DNA from: Streptomyces sp. P3
Lineage (GTDB): Bacteria > Actinomycetota > Actinomycetes > Streptomycetales > Streptomycetaceae
Assembly: GCA_016893485.2 (NCBI GenBank)
Contig: JAFEKX020000001.1
Coordinates: 8,201,501-8,265,500 of the forward strand
DNA: 64,000 nt
Direction: 5' to 3'
In this document: positions 1-9,896 of the stretch, one piece after another
Layout of the letters: every line of letters starts with the position of its first letter
Position numbering within the stretch: position 1 is the first letter of the stretch
Notes under the pieces: generated by a model
What the model was told of the DNA's origin: nothing
The model's database searches: none
What the model saw: the letters and a program-made list of their open reading frames with translations, nothing else
Translations under genes and position numbers: made by a program

Positions 1-680
1 GGATGCGGTGCGAGGGCAGCGCGGTGAACGGCTCCGAGAAGTCGAAGTAGTCGGAGAACTTGGCGCCCGCCTCCTCCTTGCCGTCCCGCACCTTCGCGGC
101 GAGCCGCCCGCGTCCCCACATCCGCTCCCGCAGCTCGCCGATGAGGTCGGCGTCCTCCGAGAACCGCTCGGTGAGGATCGCGCGGGCCCCGTCGAGAGCG
201 GCCTGCGGATCGGCGACACCCTTGTCGGCGTCGACGAACGCGGCGGCAGCGGCCAGCGGTTCCACGCTCGGGTCGCCCAACAGGCCCTCCGCGAGCGGCT
301 CCAGGCCGGCCTCGCGCGCGATCTGCGCCTTGGTGCGCCGCTTGGGCTTGTACGGGAGGTAGATGTCCTCAAGGCGCGCCTTGGTCTCGGCGGCGCGGAT
401 CTGCGCCTCCAGCACCTCCGTGAGCTTGCCCTGCTCGCGCACCGATTCGAGGATCGCGGTCCGCCGCTCCTCCAGCTCCCGCAGATAGCGCAGCCGCTCC
501 TCGAGCGTGCGCAGCTGCGCGTCGTCGAGCATCTCGGTCGCTTCCTTGCGGTAGCGGGGCGATGAAGGGCACCGTCGACCCGCCGTCGAGCAGCTCGACG
601 GCGGCCTTCACCTGCCGCTCCCGTACGCCGAGCTCCTCGGCGATCCTGCCTTCGATGGACCCTACGAGGGGTGTCGTCAC
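1..680 (-). CDS. tex: Tex-like S1 RNA-binding transcription accessory protein, N-terminal part (partial, frameshifted)
   Basis: N-terminal ~225 residues of a Tex/YqgF-type nucleic-acid-binding protein; the C-terminus lies beyond base 1. The start is GTG at 680 (VTTPLVGSIEGRIAEELG), typical of the family. After VPFIA at about 563 an extra G in a GGGG run moves the frame. The conserved continuation (RYRKEATEMLDDAQLRTLEE, then YLPYKPKRRTKAQIAREAGL) can be read in another frame of the same strand. Tex proteins are soluble and bind RNA and the transcription machinery. The gene is probably intact in the organism and the shift a sequence error. Confidence 0.85.
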
Positions 681-773
681 GCCCGTACCGCCTTCTCCAC
701 TGAGGTTGCGCGGCAATTGTGGCAGGTGGCACTGACAACCGGGGATCAGGGCGCTGTCCTGCGGGTCCCGTCT

Positions 774-1650
774 CTAGCTCTTGCCGAGCAGATCCCGGGA
801 AACGCCCCGGCGGCGAGCGCGCGCCGCGCGAATCCGGTGGCCAACTCGGTCAGACGTACGACCCCTTCGGCGCCCAGGTGTTCGTACGGTGCCCGGTCCA
901 GCCGGTCGGTCTCCGACTCGACCCCGGCGCGCAGCGCGACCCCGGCCTCGGTCAACTCGCCGTCGCCGTCGAGCAGTCCGCGCTCGCGCAGCCGCTCCGA
1001 CGTGGCGTCCCATTCCTCCTGGTTCCAGCCGCGTGTGCGGAACACCCCACTTCGGGGTGGTGCCCCTGCCCGTCGCGGTGTGGGTGACCGCGGCCTCCAG
1101 GCCGTCGAGTCCGGCGGACAGCAGGGCGGCCAGGTGTCCGTCGCCGCGGTGCTCGCGCAGCAGGGTGGCCGCGTGGAAGTAGGCGAGGTGCGGCTCCTCG
1201 GGGACCGGCAGATCGGCGTACGCCGCGTACAGGGGCGGGCCGGGCGCGTGCACGCCTCGGCGGCCCGCAGCGCCAGCCGCGCGGCCTCCGCCATCTCCTC
1301 CGACGCCACCACGTCCTCGCCGAGCAGCCGCCGCAGGGTCGCGTCGACGGCACGCGCGCGTGCGTGAAGGCACTGCTCGGGGAGGCGGTTTCCCAGACGG
1401 CCGGCACGTGGCGGGCCACGAGGTCGTACTTGTAGTTGTAGAAGGTCGCCGTCACCGTGCCGGGGCCGACCGGGCCCATCGCCGCCGCGCGCACGGCGAA
1501 GTTGACGGCCCCGGGGTGGGTGATTCCGAGCGCGCCGAATTCCTTCCCCAGGTCGGGCGAGAAGTAGAGCGTGGCGTGCAGGGAGTTGAGCGCGTTCTGG
1601 CAGCGGCGCCCGGCACGGGGATCTACGGCGGCAGTAGTCATGGCGCTCAC
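774..1650 (-). CDS. SCO6745-family protein (helix-turn-helix-like), frameshifted
   Basis: About 290 residues after joining frames. The beginning (MTTAAVDPRAGRRCQNALNS, then YFSPDLGKEFGALGI and a FYNYKYDLVARHVPAVW segment) matches my memory of the actinobacterial SCO6745 family, which has no firm function. The C-terminal half (WNQEEWDATSERLRERGLLD, GELTEAGVALR) looks like a winged-helix. The frame changes near 1370, 1240, 1040 and 800. The start is GTG 1650 or ATG 1641. A 16-bp palindrome sits directly against the start, which suggests TetR-type control. The gene is divergent from the GlxA-type regulator. Confidence 0.65.
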
Positions 1651-1652
1651 GT

Positions 1653-1668
1653 TACCGACTGGTCGGTA
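1653..1668. promoter_or_regulatory. 16-bp palindrome, TetR-type operator candidate
   Basis: TACCGACTGGTCGGTA: 7-bp perfect arms (TACCGAC/GTCGGTA) around TG, in the 104-nt divergent spacer and only 3 nt from the GTG start of the SCO6745-like gene. Length and sequence resemble TetR-family operators. The cognate regulator is unknown. It resembles, but is not identical to, the CGACCGGTCG sites at 42949 and 46284. Confidence 0.5.
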
Positions 1669-1754
1669 CGACGCGGAAGTGCCGGTACGGCGTGGCAGGA
1701 AAGGTGGGGTATCCGTCGTTGCGGCTATCGTCCGGGGCGCGAAGAATCGACGGT

Positions 1755-2722
1755 ATGCGAACCGTCCTGGTGGTCCTCTTCGACGATGTCCAGAGCCTCG
1801 ACGTCACCGGTCCCGCAGAGGTCTTCGCGGGCGCGGAGGCGCAGGTCCCGGGACCTATCGCATCCGTACGGCCTCCCTGGACGGCGGCCCGGTGCGCACC
1901 TCAAGCGGCCTGACCGTCGTACCGGACTCGGCCCTCGCCGACGCGCCCGCCCCGCACACCCTCCTCGTCCCCGGCGGCCCCGGCACACGCGGCCCGGACC
2001 CCCGCGTGACCGCCTGGCTGCGCGCGCACGGGCCGCGCGCCGAGCGGCTGGTCTCCGTGTGCACCGGGGCGATCCTGCTCGCCGAGGCGGGCCTCCTGGA
2101 CGGCCGCCGGGCCACCACCCACTGGGCGTACTGCGCGAAACTCGCCCGCGACCACCCCGCCATCGAGGTCGACCCCGACCCGATCTACGTCCGTGACGGC
2201 CACGTCTCGACGTCCGCCGGTGTCACCTCGGGCATCGACCTCGCCCTCGCGTTGGTCGAGGAGGACCTGGGCCGGGACACGGCACTGGCCATCGCCCGCC
2301 ACCTGGTCGTCTTCCTGCGCCGCCCCGGGAACCAGGCCCAGTTCAGCGCCCAGCTGGCCGCCCAGACGGCCCACCGCGAACCCCTCCGTGAGGTTCAGCA
2401 GTGGATCACCGAGCACCCCGGCGACGACCTGAGCGTCGAGACCCTGGCCACCCGCGCCCGCCTCTCGCCCCGCCACTTCGCCCGCGCCTTCCAGTCCGAG
2501 ACCGGCATGCCCCCGGCCGCTACGTCGATCGCGTCCGCCTCGAACACGCCCGGCGCCTCCTGGAGGACACCGCCGACGGCATCGAGGAGATCTCCCGGGC
2601 CAGCGGCTACGGCACCCCGAATCCATGCGCCGAGCCTTCCTCAAGACCCTCGGCACACCCCGGCGGAATACCGCCGCCGCTTCCACCCGGCACAGAGCAC
2701 ACGGACGACACCCGCTCACTGA
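1755..2722 (+). CDS. GlxA-family AraC-type transcriptional regulator (DJ-1/PfpI + HTH), frameshifted
   Basis: About 320 residues. The N-terminal DJ-1/PfpI domain (MRTVLVVLFDDVQSLDVTGP; nucleophile-elbow motif SVCTGAILLAEAGLLDGRRA) is followed by two C-terminal AraC helix-turn-helix motifs (LATRARLSPRHFARAFQSET, then EISRASGYG and the PAEYRRRF end). This layout is diagnostic for GlxA-type regulators. Four single C/G deletions (near 1846, 2513, 2617, 2674) account exactly for the frame sequence seen. The next gene is another DJ-1/PfpI protein in the same orientation, 125 nt downstream, and is a plausible target. The ligand is unknown. Confidence 0.85.
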
Positions 2723-2847
2723 ACGCGGGATGCGGACAGCGCCTTCAGGGGCGCGGTGAACTGCGCCCGGTCCCCACCGACCCGCGGCGAACGCACCACC
2801 TGACCCGCACAGCCCATCCCACCGGACACCGAACACGAAAGGCCCCG

Positions 2848-3483
2848 ATGCAGATCGCCATCGTCCTCTTCGACCGCTTCACCGCCCTCGACGCCATCGG
2901 CCCCTACGAGACCCTCGGTCGCCTTCCCGGCGCCGAGACCGTCTTCGTCGCCGAAGCGGCCGGCCCGGTCCGCAACGAGAGCGGCAACCTGGCACTCGTC
3001 GCCGACCGCACCCTCGCCGACGTGCCGACCCCCGACATCGTGGTCGTCCCGGGCGGCCCAGGTCAGACCCCGCAGATGGACAACGCCACCCTCCTGGACT
3101 GGCTGCGCACCGCCGACGCCACCAGCACCTGGACGACCTCGGTGTGCACGGGCTCCCTGCTGCTGGCCGCCGCCGGGCTGCTCGACGGGCGCCGGGCGAC
3201 CTCCCACTGGCTCGCTCTGGAGCAGCTGAAGCGGTTCGGTGTCGAGCCGACGGGGGAGCGGGTCGTGACCGACGGGAAGTACGTCACCGCGGCCGGGGTC
3301 TCCTCCGGCATCGACATGGGGCTCACCCTGCTCGGCCGGATCGCCGGTGACGAACACGCCCAGGCCGTACAGCTGTTGACCGAGTACGACCCGCAGCCGC
3401 CCTACGACGCGGGGTCCCCGCAGAAGGCTCCCGCACACCTCGTGGAGAGGTTCCGCGCCAACAGCCGGTTCATCACGACGTAG
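2848..3483 (+). CDS. DJ-1/PfpI family protein
   Basis: 211 residues, intact, ATG start. It is a stand-alone glutamine-amidotransferase-like DJ-1/PfpI domain. Visible features are the first strand IAIVLFDRFTALDAIGPYE, the GGPG turn, the nucleophile motif SVCTGSLLLAAAGLLDGRRA and a conserved ATSHW histidine. Relatives include isonitrile hydratases and putative amidases, but the sequence does not fix the reaction. The 3' end overlaps the convergent crotonase-fold gene by 11 bases. It probably works with the GlxA-type regulator upstream, which shares the same domain. Confidence 0.8.
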   Translation: MQIAIVLFDRFTALDAIGPYETLGRLPGAETVFVAEAAGPVRNESGNLALVADRTLADVPTPDIVVVPGGPGQTPQMDNATLLDWLRTADATSTWTTSVCTGSLLLAAAGLLDGRRATSHWLALEQLKRFGVEPTGERVVTDGKYVTAAGVSSGIDMGLTLLGRIAGDEHAQAVQLLTEYDPQPPYDAGSPQKAPAHLVERFRANSRFITT

Positions 3484-4231
3484 TCCCGGACGCCGTCCAG
3501 GTGAAGCGCGGCTCCCGGCGCTCGAGGAACGCGGTGACGCCCTCCGTGGTGTCACCGCTGCCGCGCGCCTGGTCCGCCCAGTAACCGTCCCTGTCCGTAC
3601 GGCCGTTGGCGAACTCCTTCGCCGACGCCTGCGTCAGCTGCGAGCGGGACACCAGCACCCGGGTGAACTCCGCCACCCGCTTGGCGAGTTCGCCCTCGGG
3701 CAGCAGCTCGTCGACGAAACCCGTGCGCAGCGCCCGCTCCGCGTCGATCAACTCACCCGAGAACAAGAGGTACTTGGCGGTCCCGGGACCGACCAGCGAC
3801 ACCAACCGCCTTGTCGCGGACGCCGGATACACGATCCCGAGCTTCGCCGGAGTCACCCCGAACAGCGCGCCCTCCTCCGCGAACCGCAGATCGCACGCCG
3901 CCGCCAACTGCGCCCCGCCGCCCACACAGTGCCCCCGCACCGCCGCCACCGTGGGCTTCGGGAATGCCGCGAGCGCCTCCTCCGCGAGCACCGACAGCGC
4001 CTGCGCCGCACTCGGCTCCGCACGCAGCGTCGAGATGTCGGCCCCGGCGCAGAACGTCCCGCCCTCACCGGTCAGCACGAGCGCCCGGACCGCCGGATCG
4101 GCGGCGAGCGTGTCGAGCAGCGGCGGCAGCGCCCGCCACATCTCGGCGGTCATCGCGTTGCGCTTGCCGGGGTGGTGGATGACGACGGTGGCGACGGAGT
4201 CGGTGACGTCGTGCAGCAGGCGGGGCTCCAT
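3473..4231 (-). CDS. Enoyl-CoA hydratase/isomerase-family (crotonase fold) protein
   Basis: 252 residues, intact. The crotonase fold is clear: FCAGADI and the oxyanion-hole loop GHCVGGGAQLAAACD, then FGVTPAKLGIVYPASATRRL. By alignment from memory with rat crotonase, the two catalytic glutamates are missing: GGGCE is GGGAQ here and FGQPE is replaced by FGVTPA. The protein is therefore more likely an isomerase, decarboxylase, hydrolase or other crotonase-superfamily CoA enzyme than a true hydratase. No fatty-acid oxidation neighbours are present. ATG start at 4231. Confidence 0.8.
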   Translation of the reverse strand: MEPRLLHDVTDSVATVVIHHPGKRNAMTAEMWRALPPLLDTLAADPAVRALVLTGEGGTFCAGADISTLRAEPSAAQALSVLAEEALAAFPKPTVAAVRGHCVGGGAQLAAACDLRFAEEGALFGVTPAKLGIVYPASATRRLVSLVGPGTAKYLLFSGELIDAERALRTGFVDELLPEGELAKRVAEFTRVLVSRSQLTQASAKEFANGRTDRDGYWADQARGSGDTTEGVTAFLERREPRFTWTASGTTS

Positions 4232-4435
4232 GGGCCGGATGCTACGTACAACCCGAAGAGTTCGCGAAGTCGGTACGAGAGGAACACAGGCGATCCTGGA
4301 GCCGACCGGTCCCCGCAGTAACGATCAGAAAGCGTCCGATAACTGCTGACTTCTGTTCAGTCATCCGGGGCGGCGCGGGTCGATGTCAACACTCGTCGTG
4401 TGGTGACAATCGAGCGCAAGGGTGGCGACCGGACG

Positions 4436-4980
4436 ATGGAGAACCGGGGGCGTGGGTCGGCCCCACGCCCAGAAGGCGGCAGAGACGATCCCCGGATCCC
4501 GGATCGGATCCCGCTCCCGCCCCGGATCCCGCCTCCGCCCCGCCGGGCCCGCTGCCGTACGAGGGAGTCTGGCGGTTCACCGCCTCCGCCGTCGACGTCT
4601 CCGTCCCGCAGGCGCGGCACGCCGTACGGGACCTGCTCCACCGGCAGGGCGTGCCCCTCTCGGACGAGGTGCTGCAGGGGCTGCTGCTGATCGTCTCCGA
4701 GCTGGTCACCAACGCGGTCCGGCACGCGGCGCTGCTGTCGCCGACCCTCGCCGTGGAGGTCGCCGTAGGGGCCGAGTGGGTGCGGGTGTCCGTCGAGGAC
4801 AACCACCCCTACCGACCGACCGCCCTGGTGGCCGACCACGACGAGACCGGCGGCCGGGGACTGCTGCTGGTGCGCGAGGTGACCCGGGAGGCGGGCGGGG
4901 TGTGCGACGTCGAGCACACCGCGAGCGGCGGCAAGGTGATCTGGGCCGCCCTGCCGCTCACCCGCGCGCAGCTGCCGTAG
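4436..4980 (+). CDS. ATP-binding protein, HATPase_c_2 anti-sigma-factor type (frameshifted N-terminus)
   Basis: The conserved part (from about 4560) is an RsbW/SpoIIAB-like kinase domain: VWRFTASAVDVSVPQARHAV, the N-box SELVTNAVRHA, VEDNHP and the G-box TGGRGLLLV. Streptomyces encode dozens of these, and they usually control sigma factors or sit as orphan regulators. The frame upstream of about 4545 runs without a start, while ATG 4436 lies in another frame, so one indel in the Pro-rich leader is likely. GTG 4651 is an internal alternative but would cut off the first strand and helix. The gene is convergent with idi. Confidence 0.7.
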
Positions 4981-4986
4981 CGCCGC

Positions 4987-5585
4987 TCACCAGCCCGCGG
5001 ACGGGCCCGTCAGCTCCCTGACCGCCGGACGGGCCGCGTCCAGTACCGTCATGAACCAGGACGAGAACGGGTCCTTCGCGTGCCGCTCCGCCAGTTCGGC
5101 GGGGGTCACGAACGCGGTCGTGCCCACCTCCTCCGGGTCCGGCCGCAGCGTGGACTGCACCATGCCGACGAAGAGGTGGTTGTACTCCTGCTCCACCAGG
5201 CCCGAGTCCGGGTCCGGGTGGTTGTAGCGGACCGTGCCCGCCTCGGCGAGCAGCGTCGGGGACACGCCCAGCTCCTCGTACGTCCGCCGGGCGGCCGCCG
5301 CGAAGGGCGCCTCGCCGGGGTAGGGGTGGCCGCAGCACGTGTTGGACCACACACCGGGGAGTGGTACTTCCCGAGCGCCCGCTGCTGGAGGAGGAGCCGG
5401 CCCTGCTCGTCGAAGAGGAAGACGGAGAAGGCGCGGTGCAGCTGCCCCGGCGGCTGATGGGCGGCGAGCTTCTCGGCGGTGCCGATCGTCACGCCGTTCT
5501 CGTCGACCAGTTCGAGCAAGATCGCTTCAGCGGTGCCGTTCGACGAGCTGTGCGTCGCGGTGGCAGGTGTGGTCGGCATACCCAT
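4987..5585 (-). CDS. idi: Type I isopentenyl-diphosphate delta-isomerase (frameshifted)
   Basis: About 199 residues. It converts isopentenyl diphosphate to dimethylallyl diphosphate, using a divalent metal, in the cytosol. The Nudix-type fold shows LHRAFSVFLFDEQGRLLLQQ, the catalytic-Cys motif NTCCGHPYPGE (about residue 84), YEELGVSP and EQEYNHLFVG. A single C is missing near 5355, after KYHSP, where the frame changes; both halves together give normal length. The start is ATG 5585 or 5579. With ispG and dxs at 24-27 kb it supplies C5 units for the hopanoid genes downstream. Confidence 0.92.
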
Positions 5586-5786
5586 CCTTCACATCGGTCC
5601 TCGAGCCAAGTCTGCCGTACGAATCAGGCACTCCCGGCAGTTCATCGTGCCCGGCGCGGCGACGGGGGAACCGTCCGGGGGTGGGTCCGCGGCGGTACGG
5701 ACAGGGGTGTGCGCCAGGCGGGCGCACTCCGTCGGAACCGGTCGGATCCTGTCGGTCCGAGGGCCTGGACGAGCGGCGCACGGGTG

Positions 5787-6727
5787 TCAGTGGCAGAGCT
5801 TCGCCTCGTGCTCGGCGTGGCCGCTGGGCTCCAGCTGGAAGGTGCAGTGCTCCACGTCGAAGTGGTCGCCGAGGCAGCCCTGGAGTTCGTGGAGCATCTT
5901 CTCGTTGCCGATGGCGTTCAGCACGTCCGAGCGGACGACGACGTGGGCGGGAGAGCACCGGCATGCCCGAGGTGATCGTCCACGCGTGCAGATCGTGGAC
6001 GTCCTCGACGCCGTCGAGCGCCAGGATGTGCGAGCGCACGTCCTGCATGTCGACGTCCTTGGGGGCCGATTCCAGCAGGACGTCCAGGGTCTCGCGCAGC
6101 AGCTTCAGCGTGCGGGGCACGATCATCAGGCCGATGGCGAGGGAGGCGATGGGGTCGGCGGCCTGCCAGCCAGTGGTCAGGATCACCACGGCCGCGATGA
6201 TCACCGCGAGGGAGCCCAGCGCGTCCGCGGCGACCTCCAGGAAGGCGCCCCGCACGTTCAGGCTCTCCTTCTGGCCGCGCACCAGCAGCGTGAGGGAGAT
6301 CATGTTCGCGACCAGGCCGATCAGGCCGAACACGATGGTCAGCCCGCCCTCGGTGTCGGCGGGCGTGATGAACCGCTGGACCGCCTCGTACAGGACGTAG
6401 CCGCCGACGCCGAGCAGCAGCAGGCAGTTGGCGAGCGCGGCGAGGATCTCCCGCGCGGGCGTAGCCGAAGGTGCGGTTGCCGGTCGCGGGCCGGTTCGCG
6501 AAGTGGATCGCGAGCAGCGCCATGCCGAGGCCCAGCGCGTCCGTCGCCATGTGGGCCGCGTCCGCGATGAGCGCGAGGGAGTCCGCGAGCAAGCCGCCGA
6601 CGACCTCGACCACCATCACGGTGATCGTGATCCCCAGCGCGACACGCAGCCTGCCCCGGTACGCGGCCGCCGCCGTACCGGTGACGGGAGCACCGTGAGA
6701 ATGCCCGTGGTCGTGCCCTGCCCCCAT
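5787..6727 (-). CDS. Cation diffusion facilitator (CDF) family transporter, frameshifted
   Basis: About 310 residues. A His-rich N-terminus (GHDHGHSHG) is followed by about six membrane segments, with the TM2 metal-site motif ALIADAAHMATDALGLGMAL and the TM5 region GAFLEVAADALGSLAVI. The C-terminal cytosolic domain (DGVEDVHDLHAWTITSGMPV) ends HFDVEHCTFQLEP. These are features of zinc/cobalt/cadmium exporters driven by proton antiport. Frames change near 6420 and 5965, and the true stop (TGA, 5787-5789) is reached after the second shift. The start is ATG 6727. No metal-sensor gene is adjacent. Confidence 0.88.
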
Positions 6728-6818
6728 GGGAAGCCGCCCTCCTGATTACTGCTCCGGATCACAGTGAACTACGGGTGGGGGTATCGGGCAACGCGGCACT
6801 GAACACCGTTGTCATGTG

Positions 6819-6851
6819 CCCTGACCTGCGCAAACGAATCGCAGGTCAGGG
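6819..6851 (-). terminator. Stem-loop terminator of galE
   Basis: Perfect 12-bp inverted repeat (CCCTGACCTGCG / CGCAGGTCAGGG) with a 9-nt loop, 12 nt past the galE stop codon. It has no strong U tract, as is common in Streptomyces, and it separates galE from the CDF gene on the same strand. Confidence 0.75.
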
Positions 6852-6862
6852 TGGTGCGGACG

Positions 6863-7840
6863 TCAGCCCCCGTGGTGCGACTGCCACCCCCGCCACGCGG
6901 AGTCGACCATCTCCCGCACCCCACGCCGAGCCGTCCACCCCAGCTCTGCGGTGGCCCGCTCGGCGGACGCGACGACGCGCGGGGCGTCACCGGGACGCCG
7001 TCCCTCCACCAGGGCAGGGCGCCGGTCGCCGGTGACCTCGCCGATCACCGTGACCAGCTCACGGACCGAAACCCCTTCCCCGCGGCCGATGTTGACCGTC
7101 AGGTCGCCGTCCGCACCTCCGTCGGCCAGGCGCCGGGCCGCCGCCAGATGGGCCTCCGCGAGATCGGCCACGTGGATGTAGTCACGGATGCACGTGCCGT
7201 CCGGGGTCGGGTAGTCGTCGCCGAAGATCCGCGGGGCCTCGTCGCGGGTGAGCCGGTCGAAGACCATGGGGACGATGTTGAAGACCCCGGTGTCGGCCAG
7301 CTCCGGCGCGGCGGCCCCCGCGACGTTGAAGTAGCGCAGGCACACCGTGTCGATGCCGTGCGCCGCGCCCGCCGCCCGGACCAGCCACTCGCCGGTGAGC
7401 TTGGTCTCGCCGTACGGGTTCACCGGCGCGCACGGGGTGTCCTCGGTGATCAGGTCCGTGCCCGGGTCGCCGTAGACCGCCGCCGAGGACGAGAACACGA
7501 ACCGCCGGATGCCGGCCTCGGCGACCGCGTCCAGGAGGGTCGCCAGGCCGCCCACGTTCTCGCGGTAGTAGTACGTCGGCCGTGCCACCGACTCGGCGAC
7601 CTGCTTGCGCGCCGCGAGATGCACGACCCCGGTCACCCCGTGCTCGGCGAACACCTGCTTCAGCAGGCCGCCGTCCAGGGAGGAGCCGTGGACGAGCGGG
7701 ACGGTCGCAGGAAGGCGCGTGGGGTTTCCCGCGGAGAGGTCGTCCAGCGCGACGACACGTTCTCCGGCGTCCGCCATCGCCCGTGCCGCATGCGCCCCGA
7801 TGTATCCGGCTCCGCCGGTGATCAGCCATGTCATGGGCAT
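6863..7840 (-). CDS. galE: UDP-glucose 4-epimerase
   Basis: 325 residues, intact. It is an extended short-chain dehydrogenase: NAD-binding TGGAGYIGAH at the N-terminus, FSSSAAVYGDP with the catalytic Ser, the YxxxK motif in NPYGETKLTGE, and RYFNVAGA and CIRDYIHVADLAEAH typical of GalE. It interconverts UDP-glucose and UDP-galactose for glycan synthesis or galactose use. The start is ATG 7840 or the second Met at 7834. It is divergent from the phosphotransferase cluster at 8.1 kb, and the 272-nt spacer between them holds both promoters. It could supply sugar nucleotide to the glycosyltransferase there. Confidence 0.92.
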   Translation of the reverse strand: MPMTWLITGGAGYIGAHAARAMADAGERVVALDDLSAGNPTRLPATVPLVHGSSLDGGLLKQVFAEHGVTGVVHLAARKQVAESVARPTYYYRENVGGLATLLDAVAEAGIRRFVFSSSAAVYGDPGTDLITEDTPCAPVNPYGETKLTGEWLVRAAGAAHGIDTVCLRYFNVAGAAAPELADTGVFNIVPMVFDRLTRDEAPRIFGDDYPTPDGTCIRDYIHVADLAEAHLAAARRLADGGADGDLTVNIGRGEGVSVRELVTVIGEVTGDRRPALVEGRRPGDAPRVVASAERATAELGWTARRGVREMVDSAWRGWQSHHGG

Positions 7841-8112
7841 TCACCCTATGCCGATACGGAGAGGCTCCTCCGCTATGTCCCGCGATGCCCGGTCTGGCGG
7901 GTGCGGTTTGTCGGCCGGGCCCCGAATCCCTGATGATGATCTCGGCGGAGGCGCCAGCAGACCGTGTTGATCAGGCCGTGAACGGCCGGTGAACAAGGGC
8001 TTGAGAGCATCCGATAGCCTCTGCCGACATGCCGCCCGGGTGCCACCCGATGGGCGCCACCACCATGCACATGACCGGCGCCCGAGCGTCGGCACCCAGG
8101 GAGTGAGTTCGG

Positions 8113-9896
8113 TTGTCGACCGCCATCCTCACCGGTCAGCCGGTCCCCGGATCGTCGATCGAGGCCGATCTGAGGTCGCTCGGCTTCGACGTCCGGACCG
8201 CCGCCGACACCACCGAGGCGGAGACGCTCCTCGCGGCCGTCCCCGGTGACCGGCGCGTCGCCGTCGTGGACGCCCGCTTCGTCGGCCACCTGCACGCGCT
8301 GCGCCTCGGCCTCACCGACCCGCGCTTCCCGCTCGCCGCGGTACCGGGCGCCGTCACCGCGCAGCCGGGCGGCCGTCAGGCGCTGACCCGCGCGGTCGCC
8401 CGCGAGCACTCGGCAGGCGGCGGCACGGCCCTGCTGGACGACCTCGCCGACCGCGTCGTCACCGCCCTCGACGCCGACGGCTGCGATGTGCACCGCCCCG
8501 AACTGGGCAGCCTCGTCGCCACGGTCCCCACCGACCCGCAGGCCCGCAACGAGGCACGCCAGGCCGTCGCCGCCGTGGACGACGAGGCCGTACGCCTGAA
8601 GTCGGCCGTGAAGTCCCGCGACGGCTTCTTCACCACGCACTTCATCAGCCCGTACTCCCGTTACATCGCCCGCTGGTGCGCCCGCCGCGGCCTCACCCCG
8701 AACCAGGTCACCACCGCGTCCCTGCTCACCGCGCTGATCGCGGCGGCCTGCGCGGCCACCGGCACCCGGCCCGGCTTCGTCGCGGCCGGCGTCCTGCTGA
8801 TCGCGTCCTTCGTCCTGGACTGCGTCGACGGCCAGATCGCCCGCTACGCCCTGAAGTACTCGACGCTCGGCGCCTGGCTCGACGCCACCTTCGACCGCGC
8901 CAAGGAGTACGCCTACTACGCGGGCCTCGCGCTGGGCGCGGCCCGGGGGCGGCGACGACGTGTGGGCGCTCGCGCTCGGCGCGATGATCCTGCAGACCTG
9001 CCGGCACGTCGTGGACTTCTCGTTCAACGAGGCCAACCACGACGCCACCGCCAACACCAGCCCCACCGCCGCCCTCTCCGACAAGCTCGACAGCGTCGGC
9101 TGGACGGTCTGGGTGCGCCGGATGATAGTCCTGCCCATCGGCGAACGATGGGCGATGATCGCCGTCCTCACGGCCGCGACGACCCCCGCATCACCTTCTA
9201 CGTCCTCCTCGTCGGCTGCGCCTTCGCGGCGACGTACACGACGGCCGGCCGGGTGCTGCGCTCCCTGACCCGCAAGGCCCGGCGCACCGACCGGGCGGCC
9301 CAGGCGCTGGCGGACCTCGCGGACAACGGGCCGCTGGCGTCGTTCGTGGCCCGCGTGAACCCCGGCCGCCTCGGTGCGCCGCTCCTCCTCGCGCTCGTCG
9401 GCACCGCGGTCCTCGTCGCGTCCCTCTTCTCCGGCGTCACCTGGGCCCCCGTGGCGGGCGCCCTCGTCTACGCCGTCGCCGCCGGTCAGGCGCTGTCCCG
9501 GCCCCTCAAGGGCACTCTCGACTGGCTCGTGCCCCCGGTCTTCCGCGCCGCCGAGTACTGCACCGTGCTGATCCTCGCGGCTGAAGCAGAGGTGAACGGA
9601 GCGCTTCCAGCGGCTTTCGGCCTGGTGGCCGCCGTCGCCTACCATCACTACGACACGGTGTACCGCATCCGCGGCAACGCCGGGGCGTCCCCGGCCTGGC
9701 TGGTGCGCGCCATCGGGGGCACGAGGGGCGGACGCTGCTCGTCACCGTTCTCGCCGCCGCACTCACCGCGTCGCAGTTCACGGTCGCGCTCACGGTCCTC
9801 GCCGTGGCCGTGGCCCTGCTGGTGCTCTTCGAGAGCATCCGCTTCTGGGTGTCCGCAGGGGCGCCCGCCGTACACGATGAAGGAGAACCCGCATGA
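8113..9896 (+). CDS. CDP-alcohol phosphotransferase-domain membrane protein (DUF5941-like), frameshifted
   Basis: About 594 residues. Roughly 180 soluble N-terminal residues (MSTAILTGQPVPGSSIEADL) precede a multi-pass region with a complete CDP-alcohol phosphotransferase signature DGx2ARx8Gx3Dx3D (DGQIARYALKYSTLGAWLD, then ATFD). More membrane helices and a C-terminal domain like the DUF5941 family follow. The enzyme would transfer a phospho-alcohol from a CDP-activated donor at the membrane. The start is TTG 8113 with GGGAG upstream. Frames shift near 8946 (extra G), 9183 and 9720. The stop overlaps the next start (ATGA). First gene of a polycistronic cluster. Confidence 0.75.

Noticed and set aside
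774..2722. Reading the frameshifted genes as pseudogenes or degraded region
   Set aside because: Shifts are spread evenly, sit in C/G runs, and both sides remain fully conserved; a tRNA shows the same defect. Sequence error explains it better.
1901..2836. Long open frames on the opposite strand (also at 7873-9648, 12018-13139, 20018-22591, 26693-29062)
   Set aside because: These are mirror frames of high-GC codon bias opposite well-recognised genes. Their translations are low-complexity and match no family.
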